NCBI RefSeq assembly: GCF_003025615.1
Contig: NZ_PYMJ01000009.1
Coordinates: 62,001-126,000 of the forward strand
DNA: 64,000 bases
DNA from: Photobacterium frigidiphilum
GTDB taxonomy: Bacteria; Pseudomonadota; Gammaproteobacteria; Enterobacterales; Vibrionaceae
Direction: 5' to 3'
Shown here: positions 19,043 to 27,532 of the stretch, in pieces
How positions within the stretch are numbered: the first letter of the stretch is position 1
How the letters are laid out: each line of letters opens with the position of its first letter
The notes under the pieces: generated by a model
Database searches by the model: none
What the model was told of the DNA's origin: nothing
Seen by the model: the letters and a program-made list of their open reading frames with translations, nothing else
Position numbers and translations under genes: made by a program

Positions 19043-20077
19043 TTATAATCCTCGCTCCTTAATCCATTCCCGCACTTTCTGACCTTCTTGCAGTTCATTA
19101 ATACCTGACGTTGCAATTGAATCGCCGTCGTTTAGACCTTTAATAACGTGCCTTTTATCATCTAATTCAACTTGCGTTTTATGAACGATACCGTCTTTAT
19201 CAACAAGCCAAACATACATTGCATCTCCATCTTGCATGATGGCACGTTTAGAGATAGCACCTAAATTGCCTTGCGGAATTAAGACTTTGACTGCACCTGC
19301 CATACCAGGAAGAATATTTTTCCCTGTTGGGCGTTCCATCGATAAGGTAACAGTGTAACTTGACGTTTTTTTATCGGCTTCTGTATCTATTTCTTTAAAT
19401 TGAGCAGGGTAAGTTTCACCAGGTATGGTATCGAAGATAACGCTTGGGTTTTGATCGTATTGACCTTGAAAACGACTAAACAGGTGTTCAGGCAATTGAA
19501 AAGTGACATTAATGATACCAGCACTTTGAATATGTAAAACGGGCTCTTTCATCATCACATATTCATAATTTTCAATAAGTGATAACGATAAAGTACCATC
19601 ATAAGGCGCGACAAGTGTGGCATAACCTAAGTTAGATTGCTGCTTACTTAATGCTGCTTTTGCTTGCTTCAAGGCTGCTTTAGAGGTGTCATAATCAAGC
19701 TCTGAAACAACATTGGTTTTACGTAGTTCTTCATCACGTTTAAATTGAACATACGCGAGTTCATAATTTGCTTGCGCTTGTTCAACCAATAATAGAAATT
19801 CATCTTGATTCAAGGTGGCGAGTGTTTGCCCTCGCTTAACATCTGTACCAGGCTTCACATCAACAGATGAAAGTTGACCTGATACACGAAAAGCTAATAC
19901 TGCTTTATCTCCAGCCTCAACAACGGCGGGAAATGTACGAAATGTTTGATTATCACCAACCAATACGGTTTGTAATTTCACTGGTCGAGAATCCGGTTCA
20001 GGAACCTCCACCTGTTTTTCACCACACCCTGCCAAAATGAAACATGACAGTAATGTGGCTGTTATTATGCGCCCCAT
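19043..20077 (-). CDS. RND efflux periplasmic adaptor lipoprotein, first copy
   Basis: The 344-residue product is a second membrane-fusion protein. It starts MGRIITATLLSCFILAGC, with a clear lipobox. The biotinyl-lipoyl-like half VLAFRVSGQLSSVDVKPGTD and VKRGQTLATLNQDEF precede a hairpin rich in Ala and Gln, then ATLVAPYDGTLS and the barrel. I place the start at the ATG at 20077 because GGAGAGG lies just upstream. The ATG at 20089 has its only purine run touching the codon. The two adaptors are clearly different in sequence, so a heteromeric adaptor ring or alternative partners are possible. Confidence 0.88.
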   Translation of the reverse strand: MGRIITATLLSCFILAGCGEKQVEVPEPDSRPVKLQTVLVGDNQTFRTFPAVVEAGDKAVLAFRVSGQLSSVDVKPGTDVKRGQTLATLNQDEFLLLVEQAQANYELAYVQFKRDEELRKTNVVSELDYDTSKAALKQAKAALSKQQSNLGYATLVAPYDGTLSLSLIENYEYVMMKEPVLHIQSAGIINVTFQLPEHLFSRFQGQYDQNPSVIFDTIPGETYPAQFKEIDTEADKKTSSYTVTLSMERPTGKNILPGMAGAVKVLIPQGNLGAISKRAIMQDGDAMYVWLVDKDGIVHKTQVELDDKRHVIKGLNDGDSIATSGINELQEGQKVREWIKERGL

Positions 20078-20427
20078 AAACCTCTCCATCCTTATAATTT
20101 TTAGGCAATTCCTAATGCTTTATCTTATATGTCTCTAATTAGCCAAAGCTCAACACGAGCTTAAAATTCCATTCGTTAATAAAAAGACTACAAACACGTA
20201 GTGTAGTCAATAAAACCTAACAAAAATCCAACAAGCTACTAAAAAATAAGAAAAACAATAAAAGCTGGGAAGGTTAACAAGTTAAATGGGCGAATTCGAT
20301 ATTAAGGTGGGTTTATTCAGTAAAAATCAGAAACAAATAAATAACGAGATACAATACAATCGAATCGTATAAAAAAGGAGCCAATCGGCCCCTTTAAAAA
20401 AGTAAATTAGTATCAAATAGCTATAGA
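20078..20427. other. Intergenic region upstream of the RND operon
   Basis: About 350 bases separate fumarase from the efflux operon, both on the minus strand. The region holds the fumarase terminator at its right end and should hold the efflux promoter. A GACTACA/TGTAGTC inverted repeat lies near 20187-20209. No regulator gene is adjacent. Confidence 0.5.
20369..20399 (-). terminator. Terminator of fumarase
   Basis: On the minus strand AAAGGGGCC pairs with GGCTCCTTT (one mismatch) around GATT, followed by TTTATAC. Confidence 0.75.
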
Positions 20428-21936
20428 TTAGACATCCATTTCAGCTATTTTGACTTTCCAAGTGTCTGGGCCTGTCTCGTGTGCATTAGTGCCGGCAGAA
20501 TCAACCGCTACAGTCACAGGCATATCTTCAACTTCAAATTCGTAGATAGCCTCCATACCGAGATCTTCAAATGCAACTACACGTGCTTTCTTAATCGCTT
20601 TCGCAACCAAGTAAGCAGCACCGCCAACAGCCATTAAGTAAACGGCTTTATGTTCTTTAATCGACTCAATAGCCTTAGGTCCACGTTCAGCTTTACCAAT
20701 CATACCCATTAAGCCAGCTTGACCTAACATCATATCGGTGAATTTATCCATACGCGTTGACGTTGTAGGACCAGCAGGACCCACTACCTCATCACGGACG
20801 GCATCGACTGGACCCACGTAATAAATAAAGCGGTTATTGAAATCTACAGGGAAATCTTCGCCGCGAGCCAACATATCTTGAATACGTTTATGCGCAGCAT
20901 CACGACCTGTTAAGATTTTACCTGACAATAAAACCGTTTCGCCTGATTTCCATTCCTGAACATCAGCTTTAGTTATTTCATCAACGTTAACACGGCGAAC
21001 ACTCTCGCCGACTTCCCATGTCACTTCTGGCCAGTCTTCTAGCTTCGGTGGGGTTAATTCAGCAGGGCCTGTACCGTCAAGTGTAAAATGCACATGACGC
21101 GTAGCCGCACAGTTAGGGATCATGCAAACAGGCTTAGACGCAGCGTGTGTTGGTGCTGTTTTAATTTTCACATCAACAACTGTCGTTAATCCGCCCAGCC
21201 CTTGTGCACCAATACCCAATTTGTTCACACGGTTATAAATATCTAACCGTAATTCTTCTTCCGCATTTTGCGCGCCACGCTCTTGCAGCTCATGGATATC
21301 AATAGATTCCATCAACGACTCTTTTGCTAATACTGCTGCTTTTTCAGCCGTACCACCGATGCCTATGCCTAACATACCTGGTGGGCACCAACCCGCGCCC
21401 ATTAGTGGCACTGTTTTTTCAATCCACTCAGCTACATCATCAGAAGGGTTTAGCATCACCATCTTCGTTTTATTTTCAGAACCGCCGCCTTTGGCTGCAA
21501 TTTGAATATCAACTTTATTACCTGGCACCATATCAATATGAACAACTGCTGGCGTATTATCTTTCGTATTGGTACGCGTGCCAGCAGGATCGGCAACAAC
21601 AGACGCTCGTAGGGGGTTGTCTGGGTTGTTATAAGCTTGACGGACACCTTCATCGACCATTTGCTGAACAGTAAGATCACCCTCCCACTGCACATTCATT
21701 CCGATTTTAACGAAACAGGTCACAATACCCGTATCTTGACAGATAGGACGCTTACCTTCTGCAGACATACGCGAATTGATCAAAATCTGTGCGATAGCAT
21801 CTTTCGCAGCTTGACTCTGTTCTTTGTTATAAGCTTTTTCCAATGCTTGAACAAAATCAAGTGGATGGTAGTAAGATATGTACTGTAATGCATCAGCAAC
21901 ACTACTAATCACATCTTCTTTACGGATGACGGTCAT
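20428..21936 (-). CDS. Class I (iron-sulfur) fumarate hydratase
   Basis: The enzyme hydrates fumarate to malate in the citric acid cycle. The 502-residue product is a class I, [4Fe-4S]-dependent fumarase of the FumA/FumB type. The cluster ligands are probably Cys66 (PICQDTG), Cys184 (AGWCPPG) and Cys276 (IPNCAATRH). KGGGSENKTKM and the C-terminal DSAGTNAHETGP are further family signatures. GAGGG precedes the ATG at good spacing. It is monocistronic, divergent from pabB, with its own terminator. Whether it is the aerobic or anaerobic isozyme cannot be read from the sequence, so no symbol is given. Confidence 0.95.
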   Translation of the reverse strand: MTVIRKEDVISSVADALQYISYYHPLDFVQALEKAYNKEQSQAAKDAIAQILINSRMSAEGKRPICQDTGIVTCFVKIGMNVQWEGDLTVQQMVDEGVRQAYNNPDNPLRASVVADPAGTRTNTKDNTPAVVHIDMVPGNKVDIQIAAKGGGSENKTKMVMLNPSDDVAEWIEKTVPLMGAGWCPPGMLGIGIGGTAEKAAVLAKESLMESIDIHELQERGAQNAEEELRLDIYNRVNKLGIGAQGLGGLTTVVDVKIKTAPTHAASKPVCMIPNCAATRHVHFTLDGTGPAELTPPKLEDWPEVTWEVGESVRRVNVDEITKADVQEWKSGETVLLSGKILTGRDAAHKRIQDMLARGEDFPVDFNNRFIYYVGPVDAVRDEVVGPAGPTTSTRMDKFTDMMLGQAGLMGMIGKAERGPKAIESIKEHKAVYLMAVGGAAYLVAKAIKKARVVAFEDLGMEAIYEFEVEDMPVTVAVDSAGTNAHETGPDTWKVKIAEMDV

Positions 21937-22251
21937 AATTGCCCTCGTTGATTATTATAATTCCATGGCGCCCAGCTTTAATTCGTCACTACAAAATGCT
22001 TCCAATGTAGTGTGTGATTCTCATTTATAGCGGCAGTATATTGATTCATATAATCAATATGGCTCACCAAAATGCTATCACGCGGCCATGCTCCACATGA
22101 CAAATGTCCATTTCACTTTATTTCTGTGTACCCTTTAGAAAATAAAACGCGATGGATCGTCCTTGGGCGTCGTAATAAAAGCTGTGGTTATGATACTCTT
22201 GCGCTCAACTTCGCGCTACGCGCCAATTGAATACCTGTCACAAAAAAGAAA
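21937..22251. other. Divergent promoter region of fumarase and pabB
   Basis: This 315-base gap should hold both promoters. Its most striking element is a long perfect palindrome at 22038-22060, listed separately. I see no open frame or RNA-like structure in the rest. Confidence 0.5.
22038..22060. promoter_or_regulatory. Perfect palindrome, candidate operator (fumarase/pabB)
   Basis: ATATTGATT and AATCAATAT flank CATAT, a nine-base inverted repeat with a five-base centre. The spacing does not fit FNR (TTGAT-N4-ATCAA). The same core, ATTGATT-N5-AATCAAT, recurs upstream of pykA at 48329-48347. The binding protein is unknown. Confidence 0.5.
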
Positions 22252-23655
22252 ATGATTTGTAAATCACACCCCAAACTAAGCATTGAGCAACTTGATTACA
22301 GCCCAGAAATGACTCTTGAGTGGTTTTCACCATTATCAAGTCTGCCGTGGGCGATGATATTACGTTCTGCTGCCAATAATCACCCAGATAATCGCTTTGA
22401 TATTCTAGTTGCTGATCCTTTAGCCACTTTAGAGACACAAGGTGAAATAACCTGTATTAAATTTTTAAATGGTGATGAAAAAACTAGCACTGACGATCCA
22501 TTTTATCTGCTTGAGCATATTCAACGAGATCTATTACCCTCACTTAACCCTATGACTGATGTGCCATTTATCGGCGGTGCACTGGGTTATTTTGCGTATG
22601 ACCTAGGTCGACGGGTTGAAAAAATTGCCTCGTTGGCTGAACACGATATTTCTGCACCCGATATGGCAGTGGGTATTTATGATTGGGCATTGATTGCTGA
22701 TCACCAAGAACAGACGCTCTTTTTAGTCTCTCCTTCTGGTAGTCAACGTTTAGAATGGCTAAAACAGCACAAAGAAAACAGTTTAACGCAGCATAAAAAA
22801 GACGTATTACAACAAGCTGAACATTTTTCATTAACAACTGATTGGTCTGCAAACATGACAATTAGCAGTTACTGCAACAAATTTGATCAAGTCCAAGAGT
22901 ATTTACTCTCTGGTGATTGTTATCAAATTAACCTTGCACAGCGTTTTCAGGCTTCTTATCGCGGTGATGAATGGCAAGCTTACTTGCGTTTAGAGAAAAC
23001 GAATGGTGCGCCTTTCTCTGGTTTTATCCGCACTGAACACGGTACTGTCTTGTCTGTGTCACCAGAACGTTTTCTCCAACATAACCAAGGTTACGTTGAA
23101 ACGAAGCCGATCAAAGGTACGCGCCCACGCTCAGACAATGTAGAACAAGACCGAGCCTATGCCGACGATTTACGTCATGCTGAAAAAGATCGCTCAGAAA
23201 ATTTGATGATTGTTGATTTGCTACGCAATGATATTGGACGAGTGGCTAAACCCGGTAGTGTCAAAGTGCCAAGCATTTTTGAAATCGAAAGTTTCCCCGC
23301 AGTTCATCACTTGGTTAGCACGGTAACAGGCGAACTAGACCAACAGTACTCGGCAACGGATTTATTACGTGCTTGTTTCCCCGGAGGCTCAATTACAGGC
23401 GCCCCAAAAGTGCGGGCTATGTCTATAATTGAAGAATTAGAACCGCATCGTCGTAGTATTTACTGTGGCAGCATTGGCTATATCAGCCGCTGTGGTCGCA
23501 TGGACACTAGCATTACAATACGAACATTAGTCACTCAAAAACAGAAGATATACGCTTGGGCTGGTGGTGGAGTGGTTGCAGATAGCAAGTCTGACAGTGA
23601 ATATCAGGAAACACTGGACAAACTAAGTAGAATTCTGCCAATCTTAAGACAGTAG
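22252..23655 (+). CDS. pabB: Aminodeoxychorismate synthase component I
   Basis: PabB converts chorismate and ammonia to 4-amino-4-deoxychorismate for folate synthesis; the glutaminase partner PabA is encoded elsewhere. The 467-residue product has the chorismate-utilising fold. The lysine of KPIKGTRPR (near residue 286) is the PabB nucleophile and separates it from TrpE, which has alanine there. DLLRNDIGRV and CFPGGSITGAPK are the conserved active-site segments, and the IYCGSIGYIS and TIRTLV strands follow. The N-terminal domain is of PabB type (FIGGALGYFAYDLGR). The Shine-Dalgarno sequence is weak. nudL follows after about 110 bases, possibly in the same unit. Confidence 0.95.
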   Translation: MICKSHPKLSIEQLDYSPEMTLEWFSPLSSLPWAMILRSAANNHPDNRFDILVADPLATLETQGEITCIKFLNGDEKTSTDDPFYLLEHIQRDLLPSLNPMTDVPFIGGALGYFAYDLGRRVEKIASLAEHDISAPDMAVGIYDWALIADHQEQTLFLVSPSGSQRLEWLKQHKENSLTQHKKDVLQQAEHFSLTTDWSANMTISSYCNKFDQVQEYLLSGDCYQINLAQRFQASYRGDEWQAYLRLEKTNGAPFSGFIRTEHGTVLSVSPERFLQHNQGYVETKPIKGTRPRSDNVEQDRAYADDLRHAEKDRSENLMIVDLLRNDIGRVAKPGSVKVPSIFEIESFPAVHHLVSTVTGELDQQYSATDLLRACFPGGSITGAPKVRAMSIIEELEPHRRSIYCGSIGYISRCGRMDTSITIRTLVTQKQKIYAWAGGGVVADSKSDSEYQETLDKLSRILPILRQ

Positions 23656-23767
23656 TCTATTTTATTAACTACTCTATTACCAAATGACTTGGAATAGTAA
23701 CATTGTAACTGCTTAGATCTCGTTCATCGCTAACAAGATAAGCAGTTACAGTAAACACGGACAGTTT

Positions 23768-24367
23768 ATGATCAGTCAGCAACAAATATTAAGCCGCTTT
23801 ATGCTTGCGCCAACCACGGATTATGACAAGAGTCATAATGAGCGTGTACGCCAGCATGTATCTGCTACAGATACTTTTAAGCTTGCGGCTGTGCTGATCC
23901 CTCTCGTTCCCCGTAATAACACCTACAATGTTGTATTAACTCGCCGTGCAAACCACTTAAAACACCATCCTGGTCAAATTGCTTTTCCTGGTGGTCGTCA
24001 TGAAAGCTTCGATCAAGATTTAGCTGCTACCGCACTTCGCGAAACAGAAGAAGAGACTGGAATATTATGCAGCCGAAATCATATACTTGGGCAGCTGCCA
24101 GCTCTGCCTACAATAAGTGGATATATGGTGACACCATTCCTTTCAACAATAGCGGCAGATTACCAGCCAAAGCTTGACCCCAGCGAGGTTGATGAGTTAT
24201 TCGAAGTCCCTATTCAGTACTTATTAAACCCAGTGAATATGCATAGCCAGCAATTCCAGATAAATGGCCACTTACACAATATTTATTCAATTCCATTCAG
24301 CAATTATTCAATTTGGGGAGCCACTGCCCAAATGATTAAGTTGTTATCAAAACAGCTTTGGTATTAA
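23768..24367 (+). CDS. nudL: NudL-type coenzyme A pyrophosphatase (Nudix)
   Basis: The 199-residue product is a Nudix hydrolase of the UPF0035/NudL type, which cleaves CoA and its derivatives to phosphopantetheine and adenosine 3',5'-bisphosphate. The Nudix box at about residues 72-96 contains RETEEETGI. The NudL-specific lead is HHPGQIAFPGGRHE. The usual glutamate seven residues before RE is not in its standard place, as in the NudL subfamily. No strong ribosome-binding site is visible. It follows pabB on the same strand, the order I recall from vibrios and enterobacteria. Confidence 0.88.
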   Translation: MISQQQILSRFMLAPTTDYDKSHNERVRQHVSATDTFKLAAVLIPLVPRNNTYNVVLTRRANHLKHHPGQIAFPGGRHESFDQDLAATALRETEEETGILCSRNHILGQLPALPTISGYMVTPFLSTIAADYQPKLDPSEVDELFEVPIQYLLNPVNMHSQQFQINGHLHNIYSIPFSNYSIWGATAQMIKLLSKQLWY

Positions 24368-24417
24368 AAATACGCCTTCTAACACGTCATTTTCCCTAAC
24401 TTCTTCGTAACACCTTA

Positions 24418-24433
24418 CGTGATCAAGATCACC
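24418..24433 (+). promoter_or_regulatory. Candidate CRP site 1 upstream of sdaC
   Basis: CGTGATCAAGATCACC matches the CRP core TGTGA-N6-TCACA at 8 of 10 fixed positions. It lies about 140 bases before sdaC. E. coli sdaC is known to be CRP-dependent. Confidence 0.6.
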
Positions 24434-24467
24434 TTTAATTGTATTGCAAATATCACCAATTACATAA

Positions 24468-24483
24468 CGGGATCAAGATCAAA
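24468..24483 (+). promoter_or_regulatory. Candidate CRP site 2 upstream of sdaC
   Basis: CGGGATCAAGATCAAA repeats the central GATCAAGATC of site 1 exactly 50 bases downstream, close to five helical turns. It fits CRP less well (7 of 10). Confidence 0.4.
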
Positions 24484-24558
24484 GTTTTACTTCTGGAAAT
24501 AGCGAAAATGCGCCCCGTTCCTAATTCCCGTTCCGTAAAACACTTTGGATAGATAATC

Positions 24559-25812
24559 ATGCAAACCACTTCGAATACAGCAGCGACTACCGCAGCAAAA
24601 GCAAGTTGGACGTATAAAGATTTCACTTGGGCACTATCACTATTTGGCACAGCAGTAGGCGCTGGCGTTCTTTTCCTTCCAATTAAAGCGGGCGCTGGTG
24701 GCTTTTGGCCTCTAGTTATTCTGGCTCTTATTGCACTGCCAATGACTTGGTTTGCACATAAAGGTCTTGCTCGTTTCGTTCTTTCAGCAAAAAACCCTGA
24801 AGCAGATATCACTGATACTGTTGAAGAGCACTTCGGTAAGTCTGGCGCAAAAATCATCACTTTCGCTTACTTCTTTGCTATCTATCCGATTGTTCTAATA
24901 TACGGTGTTGGTATCACAAACACGGTAGATTCTTTCCTAGTTAACCAAATGGGGATTGATTCAATTCCACGTTGGTTGCTATCTGGCGGCCTAATCATAG
25001 CAATGACTGCTGGTGTTGTGTTCGGTAAAGAACTGATGCTTAAAGCAACGTCTGCAATGGTTTACCCTCTAGTATTTATTCTACTAGCACTATCTATCTA
25101 CCTAGTGCCTGAGTGGAATACAACAATGGTTTCTGTTAGCCCTGATTGGAGCTCTATGCCTTCGGTTATTTGGCTAGCAATTCCAATTATTGTTTTCTCT
25201 TTTAACCACAGCCCAATCATCAGCCAGTTCTCTAAAGAACAACGTCGCGTTTACGGTGAAGATGCAGTTAAAAAGACTGACATGATCACTGGCGGTGCAG
25301 CAATGATGCTTATGAGCTTCGTTATGTTCTTCGTATTCTCTGTTGTTCTTTCTCTATCACCAGAGCAACTAGCTATCGCACAAGAACAGAACATCAGTGT
25401 TCTATCGTACCTAGCGAACATTCACGAATCTCCGCTAATCTCAATTCTTGGTCCTCTAGTTGCTTTTGCTGCTATCACTTCAAGCTACTTCGGTCACTTC
25501 CTTGGTGCACATGAAGGTCTTGTTGGTCTAGCAAAATCTACCACTAAGATGCCAGTTAATAAAATTGAGAAAGTTTCTCTTGGTTTCATCGTTATTACAA
25601 CTTGGATGGTTGCGGTAGTTAACCCAAGCATCCTTGGTATGATTGAAACGATGGGTGCACCGATGATCGCTGCAATTCTGTTCCTAATGCCTGTTTTTGC
25701 TATGTACAAAGTACCAGCAATGGCTAAGTACAAGACATCTGCACCGGTACAGGCTTTCACTGCTCTATGTGGTATTGCTGCGATTACTTCTGTAATCTAC
25801 GGCGCATTATAA
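24559..25812 (+). CDS. sdaC: Serine transporter of the HAAAP family (SdaC)
   Basis: The 417-residue product has about eleven hydrophobic segments and the HAAAP opening FGTAVGAGVLFLPIKAGAGG, with the unwound first helix that binds the amino acid. FNHSPIISQFSKEQR (about 215-230) is the SdaC-type loop. It should import L-serine with protons. sdaA, which deaminates serine, follows, so the pair forms a serine catabolic module. GGAT precedes the ATG. Two CRP-like sites upstream suggest catabolite control. Threonine transport is a possible side activity. Confidence 0.93.
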   Translation: MQTTSNTAATTAAKASWTYKDFTWALSLFGTAVGAGVLFLPIKAGAGGFWPLVILALIALPMTWFAHKGLARFVLSAKNPEADITDTVEEHFGKSGAKIITFAYFFAIYPIVLIYGVGITNTVDSFLVNQMGIDSIPRWLLSGGLIIAMTAGVVFGKELMLKATSAMVYPLVFILLALSIYLVPEWNTTMVSVSPDWSSMPSVIWLAIPIIVFSFNHSPIISQFSKEQRRVYGEDAVKKTDMITGGAAMMLMSFVMFFVFSVVLSLSPEQLAIAQEQNISVLSYLANIHESPLISILGPLVAFAAITSSYFGHFLGAHEGLVGLAKSTTKMPVNKIEKVSLGFIVITTWMVAVVNPSILGMIETMGAPMIAAILFLMPVFAMYKVPAMAKYKTSAPVQAFTALCGIAAITSVIYGAL

Positions 25813-25828
25813 AAGATACATCTACTCT

Positions 25829-25860
25829 AGCCGTAATGAATGATCATTTACGGCTTTTTC
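25829..25860 (+). terminator. Terminator of sdaC
   Basis: AGCCGTAA (25829-25836) pairs with TTACGGCT (25848-25855), and an inner TGA/TCA adds pairs. A TTTTTCTTC tract follows. Confidence 0.8.
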
Positions 25861-25925
25861 TTCTGAAAAAATGTGCTACAACGCATAGTCTTCTAAGACA
25901 ATTAGAGTAGAATAGACTACACAAA

Positions 25926-25957
25926 AGAGCAGTAAGCATTTGCCAACTGCTCTTTTT
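25926..25957 (+). terminator. Second terminator between sdaC and sdaA, possible attenuator
   Basis: AGAGCAGT (25926-25933) pairs with ACTGCTCT (25946-25953), followed by TTTTT. A second terminator so soon after the sdaC one suggests that a separate transcript starts between them and may be attenuated before sdaA. Confidence 0.65.
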
Positions 25958-25960
25958 GCT

Positions 25961-26056
25961 TTTCTAGTGATCTCGCCAAGGAAGGGGCGGGAATTATAAA
26001 AACTATGACAGTCTTGGCCGGAGGCAAGATCGCTTCCCCCGACTGAGGTAATACGC
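25961..26056 (+). promoter_or_regulatory. Structured GC-rich leader of sdaA
   Basis: This leader is far more GC-rich than nearby intergenic DNA and offers competing helices. GATCTCGCC (25969-25977) can pair with GGCAAGATC (26022-26030) with one mismatch. CAGTC (26009-26013) pairs with GACTG (26041-26045), which touches the GAGG ribosome-binding site (26045-26048). CGCC/GGCG and a CTTGGCC/GGCAAG hairpin are further options. The layout resembles a translational or attenuation switch, but I recognise no riboswitch class; the glycine-aptamer signatures I know are absent. Confidence 0.4.
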
Positions 26057-27418
26057 ATGATCAGTGTTTTTGATATCTACAAAATTGGTGTGGGTCCTTC
26101 CAGTTCACACACTGTTGGTCCAATGAAAGCAGGTAAGGAATTTATTGATGACTTACGCGCTATGGGCAAATTACGAGATATAACCAAAATTACCGTTGAC
26201 GTTTATGGCTCTCTTTCTCTAACTGGCAAAGGTCACCATACAGACATTGCTATCATCATGGGTCTTGCAGGCAATAGTCCTGAACATGTTGATATTGATA
26301 GCATTCCTGGTTTTATCGCTCGTGTAGAAGAAACAGAACGCTTACCTGTTGGCATGCACTGCCATACAGTAGAGTTTCCTCGTGAAGGAGGTATGAATTT
26401 TCATACAACTTATCTTTCTCTTCACGAAAATGGTATGACAATCAACGCTTGGATTGGCGATGACGTGTCGTACACCAAAACTTATTATTCAATCGGTGGT
26501 GGTTTCATCGTCGACGAAGAAAACTTTGGCAAAGAACAAGTTTCAAGCCTCAAAGTACCTTACATGTACACTAAGGCTGAAGGCCTTCTTGCACACTGTA
26601 AAGAAAATGGCCTTTCTGTTAGCGCACTTGTTATGGCTAACGAACGTGCGATGAATACTGACGATGAGATTAATACTTACTTCGCAAATATCTGGAAAGC
26701 TATGCGTGAATGTATGGAACGCGGTATGAATGTAGAAGGTATTCTGCCTGGTCCACTACGTGTGCCACGTCGTGCAGCAGCACTTCGCCAACAACTAATA
26801 ACGACGGAAAACCTAAGCACTGATCCGATGACAGTTGTTGATTGGGTTAACATGTACGCATTTGCTGTAAACGAAGAAAATGCAGCAGGTGGTCGTGTTG
26901 TTACTGCACCAACAAATGGCGCGTGTGGCATCATTCCTGCGGTACTGGCTTACTACGATAAGTTCATCCAGAATGTTGGCCCTAAAGATTACACACGCTA
27001 CTTTGCAGCTTCTGGTGCAATTGGTGGTCTTTATAAGCGTAATGCATCTATCTCTGGTGCTGAAGTAGGCTGCCAGGGCGAAGTGGGCGTAGCATGTTCA
27101 ATGGCTGCAGCGGGCCTTGCTGAACTGATGGGCGGTAGCCCTGATCAAGTTTGTATGGCAGCTGAAATCGCGATGGAGCATAACTTAGGTCTAACATGTG
27201 ATCCTGTTGCTGGTCAGGTACAGGTTCCATGTATCGAGCGTAACGGTATTGCAGCAGTGAAAGCAATTAACGCATGTCGTATGGCACTACGTCGTTCTTC
27301 GGAACCTCGTGTTTCACTTGATAAAGTAATTGAAACAATGCTGGCAACAGGCAAAGACATGAACGCTAAATACCGCGAGACTTCTCTAGGTGGTCTGGCT
27401 ATTAAAGTTCTCTGCTAA
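26057..27418 (+). CDS. sdaA: L-serine ammonia-lyase, iron-sulfur type
   Basis: The enzyme deaminates L-serine to pyruvate and ammonia. The 453-residue product is the single-chain bacterial form. The opening ISVFDIYKIGVGPSSSHTVGP is the beta-domain phosphate-like loop of the family. The catalytic domain carries TAPTNGACGIIPAV. By spacing to the Legionella enzyme, Cys339, Cys381 (LTCDPVAG) and Cys392 (VPCIERN) are the probable [4Fe-4S] ligands. The ATG has GAGG eight bases upstream at the end of a structured leader. It follows sdaC, which imports its substrate. Confidence 0.95.
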   Translation: MISVFDIYKIGVGPSSSHTVGPMKAGKEFIDDLRAMGKLRDITKITVDVYGSLSLTGKGHHTDIAIIMGLAGNSPEHVDIDSIPGFIARVEETERLPVGMHCHTVEFPREGGMNFHTTYLSLHENGMTINAWIGDDVSYTKTYYSIGGGFIVDEENFGKEQVSSLKVPYMYTKAEGLLAHCKENGLSVSALVMANERAMNTDDEINTYFANIWKAMRECMERGMNVEGILPGPLRVPRRAAALRQQLITTENLSTDPMTVVDWVNMYAFAVNEENAAGGRVVTAPTNGACGIIPAVLAYYDKFIQNVGPKDYTRYFAASGAIGGLYKRNASISGAEVGCQGEVGVACSMAAAGLAELMGGSPDQVCMAAEIAMEHNLGLTCDPVAGQVQVPCIERNGIAAVKAINACRMALRRSSEPRVSLDKVIETMLATGKDMNAKYRETSLGGLAIKVLC

Positions 27419-27438
27419 ATCCGTCACTGTTTAATATT

Positions 27439-27476
27439 AAAAGCCACCCGTTACTCATCAGTAACGGGTGGCTTTT
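27439..27476. terminator. Bidirectional terminator after sdaA
   Basis: AAAAGCCACCCGTTAC and GTAACGGGTGGCTTTT are perfect 16-base arms around TCATCA. The flanking A and T tracts serve sdaA and the converging hydrolase gene. Confidence 0.93.
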
Positions 27477-27532
27477 AAGTTGCAACGGTAGCGGATTACA
27501 TTGGCTACCGTGCTTCATTCTTTTATAAAAAG

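Noticed and set aside
21324..21674. A 116-codon plus-strand frame inside fumarase
   Set aside because: It lies fully within a conserved class I fumarase on the other strand and has low-complexity composition.
22040..22058. FNR or LuxR/SmcR site at the fumarase/pabB palindrome
   Set aside because: FNR needs four bases between TTGAT and ATCAA and here there are seven. The LuxR/SmcR consensus has five between ATTGAT and ATCAAT, and the outer bases do not match.
25961..26056. Glycine riboswitch before sdaA
   Set aside because: The conserved glycine-aptamer strings known to me are absent. Only a structured leader of unknown type is claimed.
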